The notes beneath the pieces are model-generated. The model made no database searches. It was not told the DNA's origin and worked only from the letters and a program-made list of their open reading frames with translations. The translations under genes and the position numbers were made by a program. From Oscillospiraceae bacterium (lineage in GTDB: Bacteria; Bacillota; Clostridia; Oscillospirales; JAKOTC01), in the NCBI GenBank assembly GCA_035353335.1, contig DAOPZJ010000017.1, positions 1 through 46,060 on the forward strand: a DNA stretch of 46,060 nt. Direction: 5' to 3'. This document shows, one piece after another, positions 8,419-16,274 of the stretch (position 1 is the stretch's first letter; each line of letters opens with the position of its first letter).

Positions 8419-8895
8419 TTATCTCGTCAGTCCCAGCCGTTCGAGGACTGCCTCTTCCTTTTCGCGCATCACGCGTTTATCCGCTTCGGTCATATGATCG
8501 TATCCGAACAAATGCAGCATTGCATGCACGGTTAAATAAGCGAATTCGCGCTGTGCGCTGTGGCCGAATTCCTCAGCCTGCACGAAAGCGTGATCTGCTG
8601 AAATCAAGATATCTCCGAGCATCAGACGGCCTGAAGCCGGGTTTGTGTCGAAGGTCTTTCCGTCAGACATGGGGAAGGAGAGGACGTCGGTAGAATTGTC
8701 GATGTTTCGATATTTATAGTTGACGCTTCGAATTGTCATATCGTCCATAAAGGTGAGGTTGACTTCAAACAACGCGTCATTCTTCTCAGCGGCTGCGATC
8801 GAACAGCAGCAGTCGCGTAAAAGAGCGCGCAGCGCCGCATCCGCCCGGAAAGTCGGATGGGTGTTATAAGTTGTTAAAATAACGTTTTTTCGCAT
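8419..8895 (-). CDS. ybeY: Endoribonuclease YbeY (16S rRNA maturation)
   Basis: The 158-residue protein has the zinc-binding signature H124-xxx-H128-xxxxx-H134 in HAMLHLFGYDH, the conserved L-S-F-P segment and G-D-I-L-I-S (94-99). These define the YbeY single-strand RNase, which works with Era in 16S rRNA 3'-end processing and 70S quality control. AAAGGAAGG lies 6 bases before the ATG. It lies between phoH and era, with 38 bp to era and 23 bp to phoH. Confidence 0.93.
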   Translation of the reverse strand: MRKNVILTTYNTHPTFRADAALRALLRDCCCSIAAAEKNDALFEVNLTFMDDMTIRSVNYKYRNIDNSTDVLSFPMSDGKTFDTNPASGRLMLGDILISADHAFVQAEEFGHSAQREFAYLTVHAMLHLFGYDHMTEADKRVMREKEEAVLERLGLTR

Positions 8896-8918
8896 GTCTG
8901 ACCTTCCTTTCGCCGCTG

Positions 8919-9851
8919 CTATTTTTCTTCGTTTTGATATGCTTTAATGATCTCCTTGACAATCCGGTGGCGCACCACATCACTTTCATCGAATCTGGCC
9001 GAAGCGATACCGTCGATATTGCGCAGCAGCCGTATCGCCTGTAATAGTCCGCTGTTTTTGCGGTTTGCGAGGTCGATTTGCGTAATGTCGCCTGTGATGA
9101 CGGCTTTTGAATTAAAACCGAGTCGGGTCAAAAACATCTTCATCTGTTCGCGGGTTGTGTTTTGGGCTTCGTCAAGGATGATAAAAGAGTCATCAAGAGT
9201 TCTGCCGCGCATATAGGCGAGAGGTGCGATCTCGATACTGCCGCGTTCAATATACTTGGCGCATGACTCGATACCCAGCATATCGTACAGCGCGTCGTTG
9301 AGAGGCCGTAAATAAGGATCGATTTTTTGTTGAAGATCGCCCGGTAAAAATCCGAGTTTCTCTCCCGCTTCGACGGCAGGGCGGGTCAGAACAATGCGTG
9401 AAACTTCATTTTTGGCAAACGCTGCGACCGCCATTGCAACAGCCAAATAGGTTTTTCCGGTGCCTGCAGGACCGACGCCCAAAACGATGGTATTGTTTTT
9501 GATCAGTTCGATATATTTTTTCTGACCGGCGGTCTTCGGGCGGACCGGTTTACCGCGCGGTGTGATGATGATGGTCTTATCGTCGGATAACTCCGTAAGC
9601 TGACCGGCTTTTCCCGCTGTCGTGACACTGATGCAATAATCGACCGTTTGATCGGTAATGGCTTGTCCTTTGGAAATCATCTTGTAAAGCGCCGAAAAGA
9701 CATCGAACGCGTTGTCGACGGCTTTCTGCTCACCGGAGATTTTTAATTCTCCGCCGCGGTTGATGATGACGACGCCGAAACCCGATTGAACTGCCTGCAA
9801 ATTGCGGTCCATTTCACCGCAAAGTGTCGAAACGCCTTCATAATGATCCAT
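8919..9851 (-). CDS. phoH: PhoH-family ATPase
   Basis: The protein has at least 310 residues, with an N-terminal KH-like region (1-60), then a P-loop ATPase with Walker A GPAGTGKT (127-134) and Walker B DEAQ (227-230), as in PhoH/YbeZ. PhoH partners YbeY in ribosome and RNA metabolism. The start is uncertain. ATG 9849-9851 has no ribosome site, whereas GGGAGG (9878-9883) sits 8 bases before an in-frame ATC (9867-9869) that would add six residues fitting the family's N-terminus. There is no other canonical start codon before the upstream in-frame stop. It is the first gene of the phoH-ybeY-era-recO-mutS2 operon. Confidence 0.92.
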   Translation of the reverse strand: MDHYEGVSTLCGEMDRNLQAVQSGFGVVIINRGGELKISGEQKAVDNAFDVFSALYKMISKGQAITDQTVDYCISVTTAGKAGQLTELSDDKTIIITPRGKPVRPKTAGQKKYIELIKNNTIVLGVGPAGTGKTYLAVAMAVAAFAKNEVSRIVLTRPAVEAGEKLGFLPGDLQQKIDPYLRPLNDALYDMLGIESCAKYIERGSIEIAPLAYMRGRTLDDSFIILDEAQNTTREQMKMFLTRLGFNSKAVITGDITQIDLANRKNSGLLQAIRLLRNIDGIASARFDESDVVRHRIVKEIIKAYQNEEK

Positions 9852-9902
9852 TGTAAAAACACGTTCGATGAAAAAAACCTCCCAACGACGTTTTCTGGGA
9901 TT

Positions 9903-9931
9903 ATTATATCATAATTCAATCATTCATACAA
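9903..9931 (-). promoter_or_regulatory. Vegetative promoter of the phoH operon
   Basis: On the minus strand TTGTAT (9926-9931) is followed by a 17-bp spacer and TATAAT (9903-9908). The predicted start near 9896 gives a leader of about 13 bases before the GGGAGG ribosome site of phoH. Confidence 0.75.
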
Positions 9932-9932
9932 T
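9904..9932 (+). promoter_or_regulatory. Candidate sigma-E-type sporulation promoter of yqfC-yqfD
   Basis: CATACAAT (9925-9932) matches the B. subtilis sigma-E -10 consensus at all eight positions. TTATATC (9904-9910) is a partial -35 match 14 bp upstream. yqfC and yqfD belong to the sigma-E regulon in Bacillus. The same bases form the minus-strand promoter of phoH. Confidence 0.5.
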
Positions 9933-9987
9933 GGCCGAGCGGTATTATTTGCCCTTTTTGGAAATAAAATGAACGGGGTGAAACGGT

Positions 9988-10254
9988 ATGAAAATGAGCG
10001 AAAAGACACAATCCATCACTTCTGCACTCGGAAAAGAAAGCGTCCAGATCAGCGTCTGCGGCGGGACGGTTGCTTTGATCGAGGGCTGTCTCGGCGTACT
10101 GGAATACAGCCGCGAAGCCATACGGCTTGCAACCGGAAAAAGTTCTGTCCGATTTTCGGGAGACGCTCTCAGCATCAGCAGTATGAATAAAAACTCGGTA
10201 GTGGTAATCGGAAAAATCACCAATATTGAGTTTTGCGGAGCTAAAAAATGTTGA
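9988..10254 (+). CDS. yqfC: Sporulation protein YqfC
   Basis: This 88-residue protein of the YabP/YqfC family has the typical small beta-rich layout with the G-R-L/C-L-G-V-L-E-Y segment and a closing V-V-V-I-G-K-I-T. YqfC is made in the mother cell during sporulation; its biochemical role is not defined. The ATG has GGGGTG 7 bases upstream. Its stop overlaps the yqfD start by 7 bases, so the two are co-translated. In Bacillus the pair lies in the same direction as phoH; here it is divergent. Confidence 0.85.
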   Translation: MKMSEKTQSITSALGKESVQISVCGGTVALIEGCLGVLEYSREAIRLATGKSSVRFSGDALSISSMNKNSVVVIGKITNIEFCGAKKC

Positions 10255-11423
10255 AGTTAATTCGTTTTATCGTCGGTTATGTGGAATTCTCCGTCAAAGG
10301 GGGGTTTACCGAGAGGTTTTTGACGCTTTGTATAAATGCAGGAATAAAACTTTGGGGACTTACACAAAAAGATGATGAAATATGCGTTTGCGTACGGCGT
10401 TCATCGTTTAAAAAACTGCGCAAGCACCGTCGGATAAGCCATGTAAAAATCAAAATAATCTCCCGGCATGGTCTCTTTGAGATCTTGAGACGTTATAAAC
10501 TTCGGGTAGGGCTCGCGGCAGGGGCGATTGTGTTTTTCGGATTGTTTTTTGTAATGTCACGGTTTATCTGGACCATCGAGATCAGTGGAAACAAGCTGTT
10601 CTCAAACGATGAAATACTCTATACGCTTGAACGATGCGGCATCACAACGGGAATGAAAAGAGCCGGATTTGATCCCAACACAGCAGTCAGTCACGTATAT
10701 CTCGAAAACTCCGGCATTGCCTGGATCGCATTGAATATCAGGGGAACGACGCTCTATGTGGAACTGCGGGAACGCATATATCCTCCCGATATGCTGCCTC
10801 AAAATCGTCCTTGCAATGTGGTGTCAAATTTTACAGGTCAGATCATCCGAATGCGGGTATACGACGGGCTGCCGGAAGTTCATGAAGGTGACGCGGTGGT
10901 AAAAGGGCAATTACTGGTGTCAGGCGTTGTCGAAGACCGGGAAGGTAAGGTGCGGTATACCCATGCGAGAGCCAGTATCATCGGAACAGCGAGAATCGAA
11001 AAGCAGGTGACGATTAGTTATTCACAGACCCAAAAAACAATATCCGAAGACGAAAAAACGCGTTATGAATTCGGAATATTAGAATTGAAAATACCATTGT
11101 ATATATCAAAACCGAATCTGACATACGAACGAAGCGAGACTGTGAAACGGCTGACCTTATTCGGAGCGGAATTTCCGATCTACATCCGAAAAATCACTTT
11201 TCACGAAGTGACCGTATGTGAATACACTCTGACCGAAGAACAGGCGCTTGCTTATGCAATGAGTGAGTTGGCATTATATGAAACCGGTGATTTGGCGGGC
11301 GCTGAAATTACCATGCGTGATATACAAAAAACCGAAACCGATCAAGGAGTGAACCTGTCGGTTATCTACACCTGCAAAATCGAAATGGCGGTTGAGCAGG
11401 AAATCAAGATTGAGTTTGAATGA
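10248..11423 (+). CDS. yqfD: Sporulation protein YqfD
   Basis: This 391-residue protein matches the YqfD (stage IV sporulation-associated) family: a basic N-terminal domain, one transmembrane segment at about residues 84-107, and an extracytoplasmic part that starts with a POTRA/FtsQ-like stretch (I-E-I-S-G-N-K). It is probably anchored in the mother-cell or forespore membrane. Overlap with yqfC (7 bp) points to co-expression under a sporulation sigma factor. Its last 20 bp overlap the 3' end of the convergent DNA glycosylase gene. Confidence 0.88.
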   Translation: MLKLIRFIVGYVEFSVKGGFTERFLTLCINAGIKLWGLTQKDDEICVCVRRSSFKKLRKHRRISHVKIKIISRHGLFEILRRYKLRVGLAAGAIVFFGLFFVMSRFIWTIEISGNKLFSNDEILYTLERCGITTGMKRAGFDPNTAVSHVYLENSGIAWIALNIRGTTLYVELRERIYPPDMLPQNRPCNVVSNFTGQIIRMRVYDGLPEVHEGDAVVKGQLLVSGVVEDREGKVRYTHARASIIGTARIEKQVTISYSQTQKTISEDEKTRYEFGILELKIPLYISKPNLTYERSETVKRLTLFGAEFPIYIRKITFHEVTVCEYTLTEEQALAYAMSELALYETGDLAGAEITMRDIQKTETDQGVNLSVIYTCKIEMAVEQEIKIEFE

Positions 11424-11892
11424 GTATTTTCCAGGAGTCAATCAGTTTTTCAAGCGGCCAGGAGGCGTTTGCGGGACTGGTCGATGGAAGCCGAATGCTT
11501 TCAATTCCGGTTTTCGGATAGATTAATTTACGATACAGTTTACTTGATACAGTCCCGTTGGTGAATATTCTTTTTATCGGACAGCTTTTTAAAATCATAC
11601 CGATATCGTTAGGGATAACTTTATCAATGCTGCTGTCGGACGAGCTCTCGATTTCGCACGAGGCAATTATATCCCACAGCGCAATATCGTGCGAGAGCAA
11701 TAAAGACTTTTTTTCCGGGATTGTCTTCGGCGTTTCACACTCGAAAACAGCAGATATCACCCGCCAGAACCGATTTTGAGGGTGCCCGTAAAAAAAGCCC
11801 TGTTCCCGTGATTTCACCGACGGGAAGCTGCCCAGAAGCAGTATTGTTGAATTTTCACTGTATAAAGGCGGAATGGTATGAATTTGATTCAA
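11404..11892 (-). CDS. DNA-deoxyinosine (hypoxanthine) glycosylase, uracil-DNA glycosylase superfamily
   Basis: The 162-residue protein carries the motif G-S-F-P-S-V-K-S-R-E near the N-terminus, followed by F-Y-G-H-P-x-N-R-F-W and, late, L-P-S-T-S-P-A-N. This layout is that of the hypoxanthine-DNA glycosylase branch of the uracil-DNA glycosylase superfamily, which removes deaminated adenine from DNA to start base excision repair. The start appears to be TTG (11890-11892), preceded by GAGG at 9 bases. An extended -10 element lies upstream at 11923-11931. The gene converges on yqfD with a 20-bp overlap. Confidence 0.8.
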   Translation of the reverse strand: MNQIHTIPPLYSENSTILLLGSFPSVKSREQGFFYGHPQNRFWRVISAVFECETPKTIPEKKSLLLSHDIALWDIIASCEIESSSDSSIDKVIPNDIGMILKSCPIKRIFTNGTVSSKLYRKLIYPKTGIESIRLPSTSPANASWPLEKLIDSWKILIQTQS

Positions 11893-11922
11893 ATTGATGC
11901 CTCAGAAAGATTATTTGTATTT

Positions 11923-11931
11923 ATTATATCA
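11923..11931 (-). promoter_or_regulatory. Extended -10 element for the DNA glycosylase gene
   Basis: The minus strand reads TGA-TATAAT (11923-11931), about 30 bases before the TTG start. The -35 region is poor, so this would depend on the extended -10. Confidence 0.45.
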
Positions 11932-11958
11932 CCGATGGTTTCCGAAATGAAATTTTAC

Positions 11959-11987
11959 TTGATGTTTTTGACGGAAAATGTTATAAT
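11959..11987 (+). promoter_or_regulatory. Vegetative promoter of the HAD-IIA phosphatase gene
   Basis: TTGATG (11959-11964), a 17-bp spacer and TATAAT (11982-11987) precede the ribosome site at 12032. Its position argues that translation starts at GTG 12043 rather than at an ATG upstream of the promoter. Confidence 0.7.
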
Positions 11988-12042
11988 CCAGAAGCTCATA
12001 GTCATAAATCCTTTGATTGTGCGGTATTTGCGGAGGTGCGGT

Positions 12043-12834
12043 GTGGAATTCGGCCTAAAAGATAAAAAAGGCTTTCTGTGCGACATGGACGGCGTCATCT
12101 ATCACGGTAATAAAATACTGGGGGGCGCATCCGAATTTGTCAAGTGGCTGTACCAAGCCGAAAAGAAATTTCTCTTTTTAACCAACAGCAGCGAACGGTC
12201 GCCGTTGGAACTGCGTCAAAAACTTCTTCGGATGGGGCTTGACGTAGGTCAGGAACATTTTTACACCTCGGCATTGGCAACCGCCAGTTTTATCGCTTCT
12301 CAGAAACCCGGCTGTACGGCATATGTCATCGGCGAAGCCGGGTTGATCAATGCGCTTTATGATCAGGGAATCACCATCAACGACATCAATCCCGATTATG
12401 TGATCGTGGGCGAGACCCGAAATTATAATTACGAAAATATCATCAGAGCCGTGCGATGCATTCAAAATGGCGCAAAATTGATCGGAACCAATCCCGATCT
12501 GACCGGACCGACGGAAGGCGGAGTCGTACCGGCGACTCGCGCGCTGATAGCGCCGATCGAGCTTGCGACCGGAAAACAGGCATATTTTGTGGGGAAACCA
12601 AATCCCTTGATGATGCGGACCGGTTTAAAACTGCTTGGCTGCGGAAACGAGGAAACTGTGATCATCGGAGACAGGATGGACACCGATATAATCGCAGGGA
12701 TCGAATCAGAAATTGATACCGTGCTCGTGATGTCCGGCGTCGCTCAGCCGGATACCATTCAATCATTTGCCTACAGACCGAAATATATCTTTGAAAACGT
12801 AGGAGGAATTATTAATGCCGCGTGTGCCGATTGA
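12043..12834 (+). CDS. HAD-IIA family phosphatase (NagD-like)
   Basis: I start this gene at GTG 12043, with GGAGG 6 bases upstream, giving 264 residues, the usual NagD length. HAD motif I is D14-M-D16-G-V; motif II is F-L-T-N-S-S. The late G-K-P-N-P and G-D-R-M-D-T-D-I segments supply the motif III lysine and motif IV acids. The C2-type cap between them is typical of NagD/4-nitrophenylphosphatase relatives, which dephosphorylate nucleotides or sugar phosphates. An in-frame ATG at 11878 would place the promoter inside the gene, so I reject it. Its 3' end overlaps the next gene by 20 bp. Confidence 0.88.
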   Translation: MEFGLKDKKGFLCDMDGVIYHGNKILGGASEFVKWLYQAEKKFLFLTNSSERSPLELRQKLLRMGLDVGQEHFYTSALATASFIASQKPGCTAYVIGEAGLINALYDQGITINDINPDYVIVGETRNYNYENIIRAVRCIQNGAKLIGTNPDLTGPTEGGVVPATRALIAPIELATGKQAYFVGKPNPLMMRTGLKLLGCGNEETVIIGDRMDTDIIAGIESEIDTVLVMSGVAQPDTIQSFAYRPKYIFENVGGIINAACAD

Positions 12835-13447
12835 CCCCAAAACCCTGAAACCGATTATGCCCAAAACCAAAAAGAACCGAATCGGTTGGATAATTGCAGG
12901 CAGTGTTGTTTTATTAATACTGGTCATTGCCGCAATCAGCTATATCACTTTTGCAAATCGAATTCAAACCTACGATTTATATTTGAAATCTCCTGATTAT
13001 TGTCAGCAGATTGCTGATGCGTTTGCTTCAAAAGCTGATTCGGCAGATGCCGTACAAATTGCGGCATACACCAATACCGCTTCTTACACCTACGGAACCG
13101 GGCATCAGGTAGACATCATGCTCCCCGGCGGAACAAAGGATGACGTCACGAGTTATAACAATTATAAAGATTTCTTTGATGCTAAAACAGCGTCACAAAT
13201 CAATAAAACCTTCAGAACCTCAATCGCACAGATTATTTTATTTCAGCGTGATACAGCCAATAATCTTTATACTGTCAATTTTATTGAAGAGACGAATAAA
13301 ATCGGATACAATATGATTCTTGTTTATGTGAGCCGGCCGTTGGGAGATCTTCAGGCAGCAAGAGATTATTTCGGGAATAAGGGCAAAAAGGTCTTTCAAA
13401 TGATGTCCGATAACTGGTATTACGTACAAGATCTCGGAATTTCATGA
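12815..13447 (+). CDS. Single-pass membrane protein of unknown function
   Basis: I do not recognise this 210-residue protein. It has a basic, proline-rich cytoplasmic N-terminus (about 1-23, with K-K-N-R before the membrane), one transmembrane helix at about 24-46, and a 160-residue external domain with mixed alpha/beta character, rich in Tyr, Asn and Thr. AGGAGG lies 8 bases before the ATG, inside the end of the phosphatase gene, so the two are translated together. A good hairpin terminator follows. The external domain resembles small NTF2-like or lipoprotein-type folds only by impression. Confidence 0.7.
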   Translation: MPRVPIDPKTLKPIMPKTKKNRIGWIIAGSVVLLILVIAAISYITFANRIQTYDLYLKSPDYCQQIADAFASKADSADAVQIAAYTNTASYTYGTGHQVDIMLPGGTKDDVTSYNNYKDFFDAKTASQINKTFRTSIAQIILFQRDTANNLYTVNFIEETNKIGYNMILVYVSRPLGDLQAARDYFGNKGKKVFQMMSDNWYYVQDLGIS

Positions 13448-13474
13448 CTTTTCGCATGAGTTGATAATCAACAG

Positions 13475-13510
13475 AGAGATCGCGGAGAAAAAACAAACGC
13501 GATCTCTTTG
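13475..13510 (+). terminator. Terminator after the membrane protein gene
   Basis: A 10-bp perfect stem AGAGATCGCG (13475-13484) / CGCGATCTCT (13498-13507) with a 13-base A-rich loop, followed by a short T run. Confidence 0.7.
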
Positions 13511-13561
13511 CATATGAAAACCTAAACAGATTCACCTTAACCTTAAGAAGGATGGCAAAAA

Positions 13562-14194
13562 ATGAATTATTCGCATATTGTATGGGACTTCAACGGCACA
13601 ATTTTAGACGATCTTTGGGCCGGAATTATGAGTGAAAACATTCTTTTGCGCCGCCGCGGAATGCCGGAACTCAAAACGGTGCAGCAATATTATAACGTCT
13701 TCTGTTTCCCGATCAAAGCGTATTATGAAAAGCTCGGTTATGATTTTTCCAAAGAACGTTACGAAGATGTTGCCGAAGAGTGGATGAAAGAATACGAATA
13801 TTTTAGTGGTTTTTCCTCCCTTAAAAACGGCGTCCTGGAAGCAGTCGGGCATTTCAAAGAACTCGGAGTGCCTCAATCCATTATTTCAATGAGCGAAGTG
13901 GAAATTATGAAGCGACAGATTTTTTCGTTTGGAATGACGGATTGCTTCGATGAGATTCTCGGCCTTGACAATAATCTGGCGCACAGCAAGCTTGAGCTCG
14001 CTCGCGAGTGGAAAGAACGCGTTAAGCCGCGAAAAGTCCTGATGTTGGGAGATACGACCCATGACATTGAAACCGCAAAGGTGCTCGGCGCCGACTGTAT
14101 CCTGATTGCAGGAGGTCATCAGTCAAAAGAATGTCTTTTGCAATGCGGCGTACCTGTATTCGATTCTGCATCCGAATTGATTCAATATCTTTAA
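13562..14194 (+). CDS. HAD-superfamily hydrolase (phosphoglycolate-phosphatase-like)
   Basis: This 210-residue HAD protein has motif I as D9-F-N-G-T, an alpha-helical C1 cap (about 15-85), a motif II region around I-I-S-M-S and motif IV G-D-T-T-H-D-I (about 162-168). The D-x-N-G-T variant of the first motif keeps the nucleophile but replaces the second Asp (acid/base) with Asn. That makes ordinary phosphatase chemistry uncertain and may indicate slower or different catalysis. AAGAAGGATGG precedes the ATG. It stands alone between two hairpins. Confidence 0.82.
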   Translation: MNYSHIVWDFNGTILDDLWAGIMSENILLRRRGMPELKTVQQYYNVFCFPIKAYYEKLGYDFSKERYEDVAEEWMKEYEYFSGFSSLKNGVLEAVGHFKELGVPQSIISMSEVEIMKRQIFSFGMTDCFDEILGLDNNLAHSKLELAREWKERVKPRKVLMLGDTTHDIETAKVLGADCILIAGGHQSKECLLQCGVPVFDSASELIQYL

Positions 14195-14213
14195 TAATAT
14201 AATCATACAATAT

Positions 14214-14267
14214 AAAAAGCAACCCGAGTGAAATGATTTAGGGTCACTTCACAGACAGCTGCTTTTT
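14214..14267. terminator. Bidirectional terminator with branched stem
   Basis: AAAAAGCA (14214-14221) pairs with TGCTTTTT (14260-14267). An inner GTGAA/TTCAC stem sits inside. A- and T-runs on both sides suit the converging HAD hydrolase and isocitrate dehydrogenase genes. Confidence 0.6.
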
Positions 14268-14290
14268 CTGTATAATCAGTGTATAGTTTA

Positions 14291-15436
14291 TTATAAGTTC
14301 CGTATTATATAATCCGAAAACTCGGCGCAGGTGGCGCCGGTGTCACGGCCTGTGATATTTATCTTTTTGTCGGTAAACATACAAAAATCTAAAGCTTTTT
14401 CAAGACGATCCGCTTCGGCTTGATAACCGATGTGGGACAGCAGCATGACCGTCGCGCGCAGCATGGAGCAGGGGTCGGCGTATTGTGCGCGTCCCTCATC
14501 GACCATACGGGGCGCTGAGCCGTGAATGGCTTCGAACATCGCATATTGCTTCCCGATATTCGCGCTGCCCGCGGTGCCGACGCCGCCCTGAAATTCGGCG
14601 GCCTCGTCGGTGATAATGTCGCCGTAGAGGTTAGGCAGAATAAAGACCTTAAAATCGGTGCGGCGTTTTTCATCTACTAGTTTTGCGGTCATGATATCGA
14701 TGTACCAGTCGGTCACGCGGATATCGGGATATTCTTTCGCCATCTCCTGACACAGCCGTAAAAACTTGCCGTCAGTTGCCTTGATAACATTGGCCTTAGT
14801 GACGATAGCGACATGATCCAGATGATTGTTTTTTGCATATTCGAACGCGAGGCGGGCAATTCGCTGCGTACCCTGCGTGGTGGTCACGGTAAAATCAACG
14901 GCAAGATCGTCGCTGACATTGACACCGCTGGAACCGAGAACATACGAGCCCTCTGTATTTTCACGGAAAAAGGTCCAGTTAATGCCTTTATCGGGCACTT
15001 TGACCGGGCGGACGTTTGCAAATAAATCGAGTTCCTTACGCATGGCAACGTTCGCGCTCTCGATATTCGGCCACGGGTCTCCGGCTCTGGGGGTTGTTGT
15101 CGGGCCTTTTAAAAGGACATGGCATTTCTTCAGTTCTGCCATCACATCATCAGGAATAGCCTTGTTGACCTTGATGCGGTTTTCGATGGTCAAGCCCTCG
15201 ATGGTTCTGATCTCGACTTTACCGGCCGCTACTGCCGGCGCCAGCAACTTACGGAGAACTTTTTCGGATTCGGCGGAAATGGTCGGGCCGATCCCGTCGC
15301 CTCCGCAGACCCCGATAATGATTTTATCAAGCTTGGAATACTCGATAAAACCTTGATCGGACTTCATTTGCTCGACTCTTGCGAGTTGCTTTACAAGAAG
15401 CTGTTCAAACTTGGCGCAGGCGTCTGTGATGGGCAT
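14291..15436 (-). CDS. icd: Isocitrate dehydrogenase, NAD-type (isocitrate/isopropylmalate dehydrogenase family)
   Basis: The 381-residue protein has G-G-D-G-I-G-P (45-51), the substrate-binding serine loop S127-A-N129-V-A-M-R133, F-R-E-N-T-E-G-S-Y and the metal-binding N-L-Y-G-D-I-I-T-D segment. It converts isocitrate to 2-oxoglutarate. The family also includes isopropylmalate dehydrogenase; an aconitase gene two places upstream on the same strand favours isocitrate. About 35 N-terminal residues precede the Rossmann core. GGAGG lies before the ATG. It is the last gene of the acn-lipoprotein-icd unit. Confidence 0.88.
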   Translation of the reverse strand: MPITDACAKFEQLLVKQLARVEQMKSDQGFIEYSKLDKIIIGVCGGDGIGPTISAESEKVLRKLLAPAVAAGKVEIRTIEGLTIENRIKVNKAIPDDVMAELKKCHVLLKGPTTTPRAGDPWPNIESANVAMRKELDLFANVRPVKVPDKGINWTFFRENTEGSYVLGSSGVNVSDDLAVDFTVTTTQGTQRIARLAFEYAKNNHLDHVAIVTKANVIKATDGKFLRLCQEMAKEYPDIRVTDWYIDIMTAKLVDEKRRTDFKVFILPNLYGDIITDEAAEFQGGVGTAGSANIGKQYAMFEAIHGSAPRMVDEGRAQYADPCSMLRATVMLLSHIGYQAEADRLEKALDFCMFTDKKINITGRDTGATCAEFSDYIIRNL

Positions 15437-15460
15437 TGTAAATATCCTCCGGACTTTGTT

Positions 15461-16270
15461 TTATTTTTTTACCGTGCTTTTTGACAAAAGAAGCAAATAG
15501 ATTGTGCCGTCAGTTTCAACCATTTCGTTAAAAGTAAGAGTAATTTCAGCCGAATTTTTCAAATCAGTCGTGACGGTATTTCCGGTGACCGCACTTCGGA
15601 TTGTTTTTAAAGTAGAATTATAAGCATCCTCTGTTGTAAAGATATCTCGATAAACATTGAATACGGCAGTGTATTTTCCGCTTGCGTCAGCAGAGAGGGA
15701 TTCCAGCCGATAATAATAGGAATAACTCGGAAGCACGAAGTCAACATATAGAATGTTGTTGCCGCTGTTATAAATGAATCCCGTGATATCACTTGTAAAA
15801 TTGATCTGAACTCCGAGATTTTTCTGTAAACTGTATTGAATTTCATGAAAATCAAAAAGATACATCGAGGCAGCAGAAGTTTGGGGATGACTTAAAGGTG
15901 TTGTTACACCCACAGCATAACTGATTAATTCATTTGCTCTCAATTTAGCCGGGCTTTCAAAATCAATTAACGGCAGAGTCGCCGAATGAAAGCGCGAAAG
16001 GATATCAAAATATTTTTCTCTCAGCGCAGTATCTACGGTAAACACAGACGCGGCTGAAGCTGCCGTCGGTTTGCCGGTTATCTCGTTTGAATTAATCATG
16101 GGAGCCAGTACTTTGTCTTCGGTTGCAGATGATGTTCCGGAAACTGTACTGACGGCTGATGAGCTTGCTTCGGAAGAATTCGGGGTACTTTTTTCTGAAG
16201 GTTTGCAGCCGATTAAAGCACTTGCAGAAACAATAAGCACCAAGACCGCACAAATAGTTTTTTTCAGCAT
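15461..16270 (-). CDS. Putative lipoprotein between aconitase and isocitrate dehydrogenase genes
   Basis: This 269-residue protein begins with a lipoprotein signal peptide: M-L-K-K, a hydrophobic core and a lipobox ending L-I-G-C (C22). A Ser/Thr-rich linker (about 25-55) and a 200-residue external domain of unknown family follow. It would be anchored to the outer face of the membrane. Its ATG is only 4 bp past the aconitase stop and 24 bp before icd, so it is co-transcribed with two cytoplasmic TCA enzymes, an odd partner for them. The serine-rich linker recalls the lipoprotein at 29.5 kb, but the domains do not look alike. Confidence 0.75.
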   Translation of the reverse strand: MLKKTICAVLVLIVSASALIGCKPSEKSTPNSSEASSSAVSTVSGTSSATEDKVLAPMINSNEITGKPTAASAASVFTVDTALREKYFDILSRFHSATLPLIDFESPAKLRANELISYAVGVTTPLSHPQTSAASMYLFDFHEIQYSLQKNLGVQINFTSDITGFIYNSGNNILYVDFVLPSYSYYYRLESLSADASGKYTAVFNVYRDIFTTEDAYNSTLKTIRSAVTGNTVTTDLKNSAEITLTFNEMVETDGTIYLLLLSKSTVKK

Positions 16271-16274
16271 AGGT

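Noticed and set aside
14183..14211. A second CATACAAT with a CAATATC -35-like element on the plus strand
   Set aside because: It points into the bidirectional terminator and then against icd, with no plus-strand gene behind it; probably chance in AT-rich DNA.
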